Assembly (NCBI GenBank): GCA_934489945.1
Contig: CAKSSY010000022.1
Location: 1 to 25,269 of the forward strand
DNA: 25,269 bases
Reading direction: 5' to 3'
Source: an uncultured Eubacteriales bacterium
GTDB lineage: Bacteria; Bacillota; Clostridia; Oscillospirales; CAG-272
Shown here: piece after piece, positions 1 through 7,311 of the stretch
Position numbering within the stretch: position 1 is the first letter of the stretch
How the letters are laid out: each line of letters begins with the position of its first letter
Notes under the pieces: generated by a model
What the model was told of the DNA's origin: nothing
Database searches by the model: none
Seen by the model: the letters and a program-made list of their open reading frames with translations, nothing else
Program-made: the position numbers and the translations under genes

Positions 1-131
1 ACCATGAAGCAAAAATGCTTGCTTGCAATGGCATTTTTGCGAAGCCGTCAATACCACAGCCGTGTCCCCTGACACGGGGAGGGCGCAAGCCCGTGAAGAA
101 TTGCCTGCAATTCTTCTCTGTGGCTTATTAT
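1..131. repeat. Tandem structured repeat, copy 1 (131 bp)
   Basis: First of two nearly identical direct repeats with a period of 131 bp. It contains an inverted repeat GCAAAAATGC (9-18) / GCATTTTTGC (31-40). After that comes a compact four-way-junction fold: outer stem CCACAG (54-59) / CTGTGG (118-123), enclosing CCGTGTC (60-66) / GACACGG (71-77), GGGC (81-84) / GCCC (89-92) closed by a GCAA loop, and GAAGAATTGC (95-104) / GCAATTCTTC (107-116). The window begins exactly at the repeat phase, so more copies may lie outside it. No protein is credible here. Whether it acts as DNA or RNA is unknown. Confidence 0.85.
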
Positions 132-261
132 ACCATGAAGCAAAAATGCTTGCTTGCAATGGCATTTTTGCGAAGCCGTCAATACCACAGCCGTGTCCCC
201 TGACACGGAGAGGGCGCAAGCCCGTGAAGAATTGCCTGCAATTCTTCTCTGTGGCTATTAT
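132..261. repeat. Tandem structured repeat, copy 2 (130 bp)
   Basis: Second copy of the 131-bp element, offset by exactly 131. The only differences I see are one G-to-A change at 209, in a junction linker, and loss of one T near 256. Every stem is intact. The remaining 63 bases before the helicase stop (262-324) are A/T-rich and hold nothing else I recognise. Confidence 0.85.
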
Positions 262-324
262 ACCACAAACCATCAAAAAAAGCAAGAGACATTTTGTTTT
301 TTTGCAATTGTTGTACAGATTATC

Positions 325-2694
325 TCACCTTTTCCAGAAATTTCGGGCAATTTCTGCAAGTGACGACGGATTTCCTGCATATTGAAGATGATTCCAATAG
401 GGTGGGAACAATTTTTGATACGCCGGTGTTGCATAACGATCGTCAATCAGAACCACAATTCCCCTATCCTCCTCGCAGCGGATTACCCTGCCGGCCGCCT
501 GAAGGACATGATTCATGCCGGGATACGTATAGGCATACTCAAATCCATTTTCGTAACGGTTCTGAAAATAATCACGCATAATATTGCGTTCACTGGACAA
601 CCCCGGCAACCCGACTCCGACAATAATACTGCCAATCAAACGACTTCCCGGCAGATCAACCCCCTCAGAAAACACACCGCCAAGCACGCAGAAACCAATC
701 CGCAACTTTCCTGTATCCTTTTTGAAAGAAGAGAGAAACTCTTCCTTTTCGCTTGCCCTCATCCCCTTTTTCTGCAAAACCGTACAAACTCCGGGATATT
801 TTTTGCAAAACAGAGCGTGTACCTTTTCCATATATCCGTATGACGGGAAATAGGCAATATAATTTCCCGCCTTTGCCGAAACCGTTGCCGCAATACACGA
901 TGCTATCTTGCGGCTTGTTTTATCACGGTCTTCAAAACGGGTGCTGATACCGTCCACTGCCACCACACAAAGATTTTCCGGGTCGTAAGGCGAGGGAAGC
1001 TCCAGCATTACCGCCTTTTTTATGCCGCCAAGCAAATCGCAAAAGTAGGACAACGGTGTCAGAGTTGCCGAGAATAAAATTGCCGCGCGCCCCTTGTCGA
1101 GACACTCATCCACCACATCAGAAGGATCTATGCAGGTCAACGAAGCCGTGATATCCTCTCCCGTCATTTCCACATAAGTAATAAACTTCTCGTCGTAACG
1201 ATTCAAAACCGAAACGTACTTTGATACATCTCGCCATATAGAATCCAGACATTCAAAAAGATCTCCGTCCCGATTTACACGAAGCCACTCTCCCAGTTTT
1301 TCCGAAAAAGTCAATACCGCCCGATCCAAAGCAAGAACCCGATTCTGACCAATGTAATATCCCGTTTGCACACCGTCGGGTTGCGTTTCCCGATTGTCGT
1401 GACACAGGAATTCCACATCACGCAACGCTTGGATAAACGGCTTAAAAATCTCGTGTAATTCATGGTTTTCCTGCGGAATCAAAGCATATACTTCTTCGGA
1501 GTGTTTTCTCGAAAGTGTCACAGAATATAACTCCCGTGCACGATTTACAAGATTATGCGCCTCATCAATCAGAAAAACATACTCTCCGAAACGCCCCGGG
1601 TTGTCAAAATAACGCCGGATATGCACGGAGGGATCAAATAAATAATTATAATCACAAATAATGAGATCGCAGACTTCCGACAGATCCAGTGACAGTTCAT
1701 ACGGGCAAACGGTGTAACGCGCGGCAACTTCCGAAATCACGGAAGCATAAAAACCGTTTTGTCTTGCCAAGAGTTCGGTGAGAGCCTCCCGAGAACGTTC
1801 GGAATAGCCGCGCATCCGTTCGCAATCGCGGGCATCGCAACGCATTCCCGCTCTCTTTCGTACGGGACAAATCTGTTCTTTCGCCGTCAGAACGACGACA
1901 CGCAAATTTGCCCCCGCCGCAACCAGTTTGGCAGCGGCGCGGTATGCCTCTTGGGAGGCAACGGACTTTGCCGTCAGATAAAATATCTTGTCACAGTATC
2001 CTTTTCCAAAGGCACGAACAGCCGGATAAAGTGCCGAAATCGTTTTTCCGATTCCGGTGGGAGCGCAAGCAAAAAGCCGCTTTCCATGGCGTATCGTTGC
2101 CATTCCGCGTCGAATCATCTCTTCTTGTCCTTCGCGGATCACCACATACGGAAACGGAACATTGGTGGCGCTCGGACGTCTGACCCGCTCGCGTTCTACA
2201 AGCAAACGCACTTTGCCTGCAATCAACGCCAGCAAAGAACGCGCGAAGCCATCCAGCTCCGCACGCCCATACTTCTTGAGTACCGTTCTCACATTGCCGT
2301 TTTCGCGGTTGACAAGAACGGCACGAACGCCGACACCGTCACAAGCATCACGAAGGCAAAGCAAGTATGCCAAAAGTCGCAAAAGAGCTGTCCACTCCCG
2401 TTTCAACGGCTTTGAAAAATCCCGAGGGGTAACAACACGTATCAGATCAACCGTCCGGGAATTTCCCGAAATCCAAAGTCCGTCCGCCGTCCCACAAAGC
2501 GTATATGTAATCTCTGCCCCCTCCAACGAACCCTCCAAAGATATATTTTTCTCATAACCCTCTCCGAAAAGCAGTTTTTCCTTTTCAAAAAAAGACGGTT
2601 CCGGCCGTTCGCCGACAGGAGATATCCCGAGAGCTTCCTCACAAAGTTCCGGCAAGGAGAGTGTCACCGTGTTTTTTTCAACCGAATATTTCAT
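325..2694 (-). CDS. XPD/DinG-family ATP-dependent DNA helicase
   Basis: Superfamily 2 helicase of the Rad3/XPD/DinG group (DEAD_2 plus Helicase_C_2), expected to unwind DNA 5'-to-3' in repair. In the 789-residue product, Walker A (CAPTGIGKT) is at about 210-218 and the DEAH box (LIDEAHN) at about 375-381. Four cysteines placed like the XPD iron-sulfur cluster are at about 276, 286, 291 and 330. Motif VI (QAAGRVIR) is near the C-terminus. Residues 1-180 resemble the PD-(D/E)XK nuclease-like domain that precedes this helicase in many Clostridia, but the expected D-E-x-K core reads VDLIRVV, so nuclease activity is probably lost. The ATG at 2694 is preferred over the codon at 2733 because GGAGGAGGTG lies just upstream of it. 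It has its own sigma-A promoter at 2724-2752. Family assignment is firm; substrate and pathway are inferred. Confidence 0.9.
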   Translation of the reverse strand: MKYSVEKNTVTLSLPELCEEALGISPVGERPEPSFFEKEKLLFGEGYEKNISLEGSLEGAEITYTLCGTADGLWISGNSRTVDLIRVVTPRDFSKPLKREWTALLRLLAYLLCLRDACDGVGVRAVLVNRENGNVRTVLKKYGRAELDGFARSLLALIAGKVRLLVERERVRRPSATNVPFPYVVIREGQEEMIRRGMATIRHGKRLFACAPTGIGKTISALYPAVRAFGKGYCDKIFYLTAKSVASQEAYRAAAKLVAAGANLRVVVLTAKEQICPVRKRAGMRCDARDCERMRGYSERSREALTELLARQNGFYASVISEVAARYTVCPYELSLDLSEVCDLIICDYNYLFDPSVHIRRYFDNPGRFGEYVFLIDEAHNLVNRARELYSVTLSRKHSEEVYALIPQENHELHEIFKPFIQALRDVEFLCHDNRETQPDGVQTGYYIGQNRVLALDRAVLTFSEKLGEWLRVNRDGDLFECLDSIWRDVSKYVSVLNRYDEKFITYVEMTGEDITASLTCIDPSDVVDECLDKGRAAILFSATLTPLSYFCDLLGGIKKAVMLELPSPYDPENLCVVAVDGISTRFEDRDKTSRKIASCIAATVSAKAGNYIAYFPSYGYMEKVHALFCKKYPGVCTVLQKKGMRASEKEEFLSSFKKDTGKLRIGFCVLGGVFSEGVDLPGSRLIGSIIVGVGLPGLSSERNIMRDYFQNRYENGFEYAYTYPGMNHVLQAAGRVIRCEEDRGIVVLIDDRYATPAYQKLFPPYWNHLQYAGNPSSLAEIARNFWKR

Positions 2695-2723
2695 ATTCCG
2701 CCACACCTCCTCCGTTTTTATCC

Positions 2724-2752
2724 AGTATATCACGAAAATCCCTTTTCGTCAA
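2724..2752 (-). promoter_or_regulatory. Sigma-A promoter of the helicase gene
   Basis: On the minus strand, TTGACG (2747-2752), a 17-bp spacer and TATACT (2724-2729). Transcription would start about 20 bases before the helicase ATG, so the leader is very short. Confidence 0.75.
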
Positions 2753-2817
2753 TTCCTCCACTGTTTTTTTGCTCTTTTTCCAGTATTTAAGGGGTACCAT
2801 TTTTGAAGGAAAGTGAT

Positions 2818-2823
2818 TATAAT
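2818..2823 (+). promoter_or_regulatory. Probable -10 element of mecA
   Basis: A perfect TATAAT about 60 bases upstream of the mecA ATG. The -35 hexamer at 17-18 bp spacing is weak, so this is tentative. Confidence 0.4.
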
Positions 2824-2883
2824 AATAACAGAAACCTCGATCTATTCCGCCGATATCGTCATAAACCCGAAGGAGGAACCCTC

Positions 2884-3519
2884 ATGGAACTAATCTTGAT
2901 CAGTTCGAGCAAATTGAAAATCATGCTTTCCGGCGAAGACATGGAAAAATATAATCTTGATGCCGAGACAGCCGATTATGATAACACCGCGACCCGACGT
3001 GCTTTTTGGAGTATTCTGGATGATGCAAAAAACCAAACCGGCTTTAACGCTGCCGGAGACCGTGTCTTTATACAACTTTATCCGTCCAAAGGCGGCGGAT
3101 GTGAAATGTTCGTTACCAAAATGGGGCTTCTCTGCTCCGCAATCGGTGAGGATGGAAAGACAATGGCTTTATTTCCCGGTCCCAAAACCATGAAATCACT
3201 CATAGAAAAATGCGACGACAGCGACCGCGAACGAGTCGGTGCGTATACATTTGATAATCTCTCCGCCATGCTGTCGGTCTGCCGTCAGTTGCTTTCCCGA
3301 AAATGGCGCGGCAAAAGCGAAGCATACCGGGGACACAATGAAAAATATTATCTGATTCTCCGAGAGAAAACAACAAACGCAAACACATCGCTTGACAGAT
3401 TTTCCTTTATCTCCGAATACGGCAAGCCGGAGAAACCGGACACCCTGAGGCTTTACATACGGGAACATGCCTCCTGCATTTGCCATGATCATGCGGTACA
3501 AGTGCTCGGTGTCCTTTAA
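2884..3519 (+). CDS. mecA: Adaptor protein MecA
   Basis: MecA-family adaptor (PF05389, negative regulator of genetic competence). Members deliver substrates to the ClpC AAA+ unfoldase and help assemble the ClpCP protease in the cytoplasm. The product is 211 residues, close to the roughly 218 of Bacillus MecA. The N-terminal substrate-binding half shows the family pattern (MELILISSSKLKIMLSGEDM, then FWSILDDAKNQTGF). The C-terminal ClpC-binding half has TFDNLSAMLSVCRQL and YYLILRE. A start further upstream at 2803 is possible on paper, but AAGGAGG precedes the ATG at 2884 by a normal distance and the family begins here. It stands alone, with promoters on both sides. Known MecA substrates such as ComK and sigma-H pathway factors cannot be inferred from this window. 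Confidence 0.88.
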   Translation: MELILISSSKLKIMLSGEDMEKYNLDAETADYDNTATRRAFWSILDDAKNQTGFNAAGDRVFIQLYPSKGGGCEMFVTKMGLLCSAIGEDGKTMALFPGPKTMKSLIEKCDDSDRERVGAYTFDNLSAMLSVCRQLLSRKWRGKSEAYRGHNEKYYLILREKTTNANTSLDRFSFISEYGKPEKPDTLRLYIREHASCICHDHAVQVLGVL

Positions 3520-3589
3520 GACGCCCGTTCTCCCCTGCTTTCATCCGACAGAAAACCACGTCATTCGACAAGAAATCGTCCTTCCCCTC

Positions 3590-3618
3590 TTGAAAAGAAA
3601 AAAAGGATATGGTACAAT
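3590..3618 (+). promoter_or_regulatory. Sigma-A promoter of the uracil-DNA glycosylase gene
   Basis: TTGAAA (3590-3595), a 17-bp spacer and TACAAT (3613-3618). The predicted start near 3625 gives a leader of about 25 bases. Confidence 0.75.
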
Positions 3619-3650
3619 AGAGTATCAATCATGGATGGAACGGAGAACGT

Positions 3651-4217
3651 ATGGAACAAAAAGAACATTTGGATGAATTATATCAAAAATGCGCCGATTG
3701 CCGCAAATGTTCCCTCGGAGCAACCAAAACAAATTGCGTATTCGGCACAGGAAATCCAAACGCAAAACTCATGTTTGTCGGCGAGGCACCGGGTGAGCAG
3801 GAGGATTTGTCCGGCACGCCGTTTGTCGGGCGGGCGGGACAACTTTTCGACAAATTTCTTTTCGCCGTCGGCATCGAGCGCAAGGACGTCTATATTGCAA
3901 ACATTCTGAAATGTCGTCCTCCCAAAAATCGCGATCCGCTCCCCGAAGAAGAAGATGCCTGTATCGGGTTTCTGCGGGAACAGGTACGGATTATCGAACC
4001 GAAGTTGATTGTATGCCTTGGCAGGATTTCTGCCATGCGGTTGATTACGCCGGATTTCCGCATAACACGGGATCACGGGAAATGGTTTGAGCGCGGTACA
4101 TTTTCAATGTGTGCCGTATACCACCCGTCTTTCCTGTTGCGCTCTCCCGGAAAAAAAGAAGAAATGATGATTGATATGAAAGCCGTCAAGGAAAGATACG
4201 ACTCGATTTCTCTGTGA
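3651..4217 (+). CDS. Family 4 uracil-DNA glycosylase
   Basis: Iron-sulfur uracil-DNA glycosylase of family 4, a group often annotated as phage SPO1 DNA polymerase-related. It removes uracil from DNA in base-excision repair. The product is 188 residues, typical for the family. Four likely cluster cysteines are at 14, 17, 88 and 104. The catalytic-pocket motif GEAPGEQED is at 44-52, followed by GTPFVGRAG at about 55-63, and the C-terminal motif HPSFLLR starts at 158. A weak GGAACGGAGAA site precedes the ATG. It is monocistronic with its own promoter and faces a convergent germination gene across a long hairpin. Nothing essential appears to be missing. Confidence 0.9.
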   Translation: MEQKEHLDELYQKCADCRKCSLGATKTNCVFGTGNPNAKLMFVGEAPGEQEDLSGTPFVGRAGQLFDKFLFAVGIERKDVYIANILKCRPPKNRDPLPEEEDACIGFLREQVRIIEPKLIVCLGRISAMRLITPDFRITRDHGKWFERGTFSMCAVYHPSFLLRSPGKKEEMMIDMKAVKERYDSISL

Positions 4218-4378
4218 CCTTTCCTCTTTCGATTCACAAAAAAGGTTAAATTTCCCCTCGAAAATATCGGTCGGAATTCCGGCATTGGGAGCACAATCAT
4301 GGTTGTTTTGCCCACTGTTTTTTATTTTCGAATCTCTTTGGCAGCAGAATGGCTGTGTCAAGCCGTCAAGACCAATGT
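4218..4378. other. Gene-free stretch after the glycosylase
   Basis: The interval between the glycosylase stop and the long hairpin. I see no conserved coding frame, promoter or RNA fold. Short frames across it carry no recognisable motif. Confidence 0.4.
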
Positions 4379-4427
4379 AAGAGGCTGTGTTAAAAAACTC
4401 AAAAAGAGTTTTTTAACACAGCCTCTT
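4379..4427. terminator. Long perfect hairpin, probable bidirectional terminator
   Basis: A 22-bp uninterrupted inverted repeat (arms 4379-4400 and 4406-4427) around a five-A loop. Arm ends are AAGAGGCTGTG and CACAGCCTCTT. It lies between the convergent glycosylase (+) and SpoVAF-like (-) genes. On the plus strand the stem is followed by TT, and its own A/T-rich arm could help termination. It is longer than most intrinsic terminators. Confidence 0.6.
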
Positions 4428-4495
4428 TTCAACACCGGAATCTTGCCGTATCGCAGATTAAAAAACGACAATTCGCAATTTCCCGGGAAAACCCA

Positions 4496-5917
4496 TTACA
4501 CATCTTTTTTCTTGAGACGGAAAAACAACGCCGCGAAGGCTTTGGCATTGAACGGAATCAAAGGATACAGATAACTGCGGGTATTCAGCACGGTTTTGTT
4601 GATTGCAACCAAAAAGACAGTAAGCAAAATTCCTGCCACAAATCCCCAAATGTTGAAAATTGCCGTCAAGGCAAGAATCATCAATCGTAAAAACTTAAAG
4701 GCATAGGAAAGCTCATAATTTCTTTGGGAAAAATTCGCCATTGTCACGAATGCCATATAAAGTATCACCTCCGGAATCAACCAACCGACACCGATAGCAA
4801 AATCTCCCAAAATCAGTCCGCCAACCACCGAAAGCGAATTGGAAAGCATATCCGGCGTATTCATAGATGCCATTCGCAAAGCATCTACCACAAATTCGGT
4901 CAAAAATAACTGTGCAATAATCGGAATTTTCCCGAAATCCCCCGGTATGGTAAACGCCAACCATGCAGGAACAATGGAGGGATTCTTTACAAGCAAGTAC
5001 CAGATCGGTGTCATAAACAAAGTGAGAAACATGGTAATCTGTCTGAGAAAACGAAGAAATGTGCCCGTCAACGGCGGGAAATAATAATCGTTGGTTTCCT
5101 GCATAAAATCAAAAACCGAAGTTGGCAGAATCATAACTTCCGGAGAATTGTCAACAAGAATCAGAATGTTTCCCTCCAGCAAATGTACAGCGGCGTTGTC
5201 GGGACGTTCCGTCGTCCTCACTTTGGGAAACGGATTATACCACCCGCTGTGAACCAGACATTCACACAAAGACTGGTGACCGAGAGTCAAGGCTTCAGCT
5301 CGGACATTTTTCAACATCTGCGTTATTTTTTCAACGTTTTTCTCTTCCGCCCTTCCCTTCATATAACACACTACCACATCGGTTACAGAGCTTGTTCCGA
5401 CCGACATATACTGCATCGTAAGAGAAGTGTCCCGAAGACGGCGACGAATCAATGCCGTATTGAAAATAAGCGTTTCCACAAAACCGTCACGCGCACCAAG
5501 CATGACACGATCATTTTCCGGTTCGGCAGTTTCTCTCGCAGGATAGGTTCTGGCATCAATCAGAATAGCCGTACTGCCAAAACTGCTGCCAAGCATCAGC
5601 GTAGCACCGGAAAGCGTCATATTCACCATAGTCTTTACCGATTCACATAAATCGGTCTCCACATATGGAACATGAGAATTTAAAAAAGTTCTTGCCGCAT
5701 CCGGAGTTTTCTCCCCCAGACCTTTCAGCGAAACAAAATACAACATCAATTTTTCCATCACGCCGTCTTTTACAAAGCCGTCAATATAATAAAGCGTCAG
5801 TTCATCTTCTCCGACAGTAATCGGCTTTTTTATAATATCAAAGTTGCCACTGACATTCAATATCTCATCCATTGCCGCTACATTGGTTCTGTAGTCGGCA
5901 GAAAGTCTTTCAAGCAC
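4496..5917 (-). CDS. spoVAF: GerA-family spore germination protein, SpoVAF-like
   Basis: Integral membrane protein of the GerA family (PF03323), which includes the A subunits of germinant receptors and SpoVAF. These act in the spore inner membrane during germination. The N-terminal motif LYYIDGFVKDGVMEKL is typical of SpoVAF rather than GerAA/GerKA. A soluble N-terminal half is followed by hydrophobic segments (ITMFLTLFMTPIWYLLV, SVVGGLILGDFAIGVGWL, LMILALTAIFNIWGFVAGIL) in the last 200 residues. The best start is GTG at 5917, 6 bases after GAGGTG. The GTG at 5926 is in frame but overlaps that ribosome site. The product is about 473 residues, near full family length. No spoVA genes are adjacent, so it stands alone here. 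SpoVAF versus receptor subunit is a judgement call. Confidence 0.8.
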   Translation of the reverse strand: MLERLSADYRTNVAAMDEILNVSGNFDIIKKPITVGEDELTLYYIDGFVKDGVMEKLMLYFVSLKGLGEKTPDAARTFLNSHVPYVETDLCESVKTMVNMTLSGATLMLGSSFGSTAILIDARTYPARETAEPENDRVMLGARDGFVETLIFNTALIRRRLRDTSLTMQYMSVGTSSVTDVVVCYMKGRAEEKNVEKITQMLKNVRAEALTLGHQSLCECLVHSGWYNPFPKVRTTERPDNAAVHLLEGNILILVDNSPEVMILPTSVFDFMQETNDYYFPPLTGTFLRFLRQITMFLTLFMTPIWYLLVKNPSIVPAWLAFTIPGDFGKIPIIAQLFLTEFVVDALRMASMNTPDMLSNSLSVVGGLILGDFAIGVGWLIPEVILYMAFVTMANFSQRNYELSYAFKFLRLMILALTAIFNIWGFVAGILLTVFLVAINKTVLNTRSYLYPLIPFNAKAFAALFFRLKKKDV

Positions 5918-6023
5918 GAAAAGCACCTCACTATTTCACGCAAATTCATACGATCGGAAATAGTTTTCTCTGTTTCATTTACTTTATACGTTTGAATATA
6001 CGTCAATAAAAGTTCAAATCGAA

Positions 6024-6050
6024 AATTATGAAAATTTAAAAGATTCATTC
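6024..6050 (-). promoter_or_regulatory. Possible sigma-G-like promoter of the SpoVAF-like gene
   Basis: On the minus strand, GAATG (6046-6050), 15 bases and CATAATT (6024-6030), resembling the forespore sigma-G pattern. This fits the expected timing of a germination gene. The rest of 5927-6084 has no good sigma-A pair. Weak evidence from short degenerate motifs. Confidence 0.3.
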
Positions 6051-6084
6051 CGTCCTTTGGTCAAAAGTGCTTTTCAGAGAAAAG

Positions 6085-6120
6085 AGCGAGGACAACCTCA
6101 TCTCTGAGTCTGTCCCCGCT
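6085..6120 (-). terminator. Terminator after the surface protein gene
   Basis: Stem AGCG.GGACA (6085-6094) with TGTCC.CGCT (6111-6120), with a single A/C mismatch. Read on the minus strand it is followed by CTTTTCTC. It is about 40 bases past the surface-protein stop. Confidence 0.5.
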
Positions 6121-6161
6121 ATGAATATTACTTTGCAGTAGAAATAATCTTAGAAATGCCG

Positions 6162-7073
6162 TTATCTTGCTTTCTTCTTCATGGAAACCACAGTAACAGT
6201 GGCAAGTCCGAGAGCAAGAACCATAGCAACTGCGATTGCAACAACAGTCATATCGCCGGTTGAAGGCTGATTGTTCTTGTAATCAAATTTCATGTAACCG
6301 TAAACACTACCAAGCCACTGACCACTTGCCTTTACATCATCGGCAGTAACCATAACACGGCTACTGGTATCACCTGTTTCGTCATAATCGTTAATCAAAA
6401 GGCTCATGGAGAAGTATTCCTGGTCGAAATCGGCAGGAACTTCAATTCTGAACTCGCAAGCGTATCCGGTATCATTATGCTTTGCATAACCGTTCAACCA
6501 AGTTACGGGATTCGGACCACCATCGTCAACAGAGCCGAACAAGGAAGTACCACTCGGACCGCCGGCACGGGCACTGATGTAGCCTTCATGAGACATACGA
6601 GCCTGCAGAATTGTGGTTGCGCTGTCAGCAGCCTCATTGGTCCAGTCCATCATGAATTCAACCGAATCCTGTTTATAGCTGGAGCTGAGTGCATCTGCGG
6701 CATGGGTATTCAATGTGCTGTCAACAACATTAACATACACCCAAAGATAACGACCGTCATATACAACATATGCAGTACCATGTGCAACATTCTCGGGAAC
6801 CGGCTGACCTGCCGCAATTCCCTCAAAACGACCGCTTGTTGCAGGACCTCCGGGTGCGCCGTTACTGTAAGAGTAGTGAGCATATTTGATTTCAATAGGA
6901 GTAGCCTTATTGTATGCGGCATCCATTTCCGCATCCAATCTGATGTTTTCACCGATGGTCATAGCAACTTCGCCGAAGTTCTTGTATTCGTCGCCGACCG
7001 TAGCACCTGCAGATACAACAAACAGGACAGATACGAGCAACACCGCAAGAAAGCAGCTCAAAAATTTCTTCAT
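6162..7073 (-). CDS. Sortase-anchored surface protein with a CBM9-like domain
   Basis: Predicted exported protein of 303 residues. The N-terminal signal peptide (MKKFLSCFLAVLLVSVLF) probably ends near SAGA. The middle region resembles the family 9 carbohydrate-binding / sugar-binding fold: LDAEMDAAYNKATPI, then AYVVYDGRYLWVYVNVVDS, then QDSVEFMMDW. The C-terminus is a cell-wall sorting signal: QPSTGD at about 269-274, a hydrophobic stretch of about 22 residues and a KKKAR tail. QPSTG is a variant of LPXTG. The ATG at 7073 is chosen over 7139 because AAGGAG precedes it and the signal peptide starts there. It has a strong promoter and its own terminator, so it is monocistronic. The ligand is unknown; no catalytic domain is visible. 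Confidence 0.75.
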   Translation of the reverse strand: MKKFLSCFLAVLLVSVLFVVSAGATVGDEYKNFGEVAMTIGENIRLDAEMDAAYNKATPIEIKYAHYSYSNGAPGGPATSGRFEGIAAGQPVPENVAHGTAYVVYDGRYLWVYVNVVDSTLNTHAADALSSSYKQDSVEFMMDWTNEAADSATTILQARMSHEGYISARAGGPSGTSLFGSVDDGGPNPVTWLNGYAKHNDTGYACEFRIEVPADFDQEYFSMSLLINDYDETGDTSSRVMVTADDVKASGQWLGSVYGYMKFDYKNNQPSTGDMTVVAIAVAMVLALGLATVTVVSMKKKAR

Positions 7074-7172
7074 AATACCTTTTCTCCTTATAAAATGTTT
7101 TGATGTCCCAACGAACATCCGCTCGAGATAAGCGAACAACCAAAATCATCCGACTCTCTCTAATACGTCGTT

Positions 7173-7201
7173 ATTCTATCACATCTTTTCCAGTTTGTCA
7201 A
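7173..7201 (-). promoter_or_regulatory. Strong sigma-A promoter of the surface protein gene
   Basis: On the minus strand, a consensus TTGACA (7196-7201), a 17-bp spacer and TAGAAT (7173-7178). The leader to the ATG at 7073 is about 95 bases. Confidence 0.8.
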
Positions 7202-7273
7202 GACAAATCTTAAATTCTTCATAAAATTTGTACACATTCACAAAAGCACGGGAAAAGATTTTGTATCGAAAAA

Positions 7274-7302
7274 TTCCGTTTGTCCGATTGCGGATTTCGG
7301 AA
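7274..7302 (-). terminator. Probable terminator after the PRPP synthetase gene
   Basis: Nested stem TTCCG (7274-7278) / CGGAA (7298-7302) with an inner CCG/CGG. On the minus strand a five-T run follows. It is just past the prs stop at 7312. Confidence 0.5.
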
Positions 7303-7311
7303 AATGGCAAC

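Noticed and set aside
1..261. CRISPR array
   Set aside because: The unit is 131 bp and repeated head to tail without variable spacers; no cas genes are present.
15..385. Open frames across the left-end repeats (62-120 residues)
   Set aside because: They follow the repeat unit, restart in each copy, have no ribosome site and overlap stem-loops.
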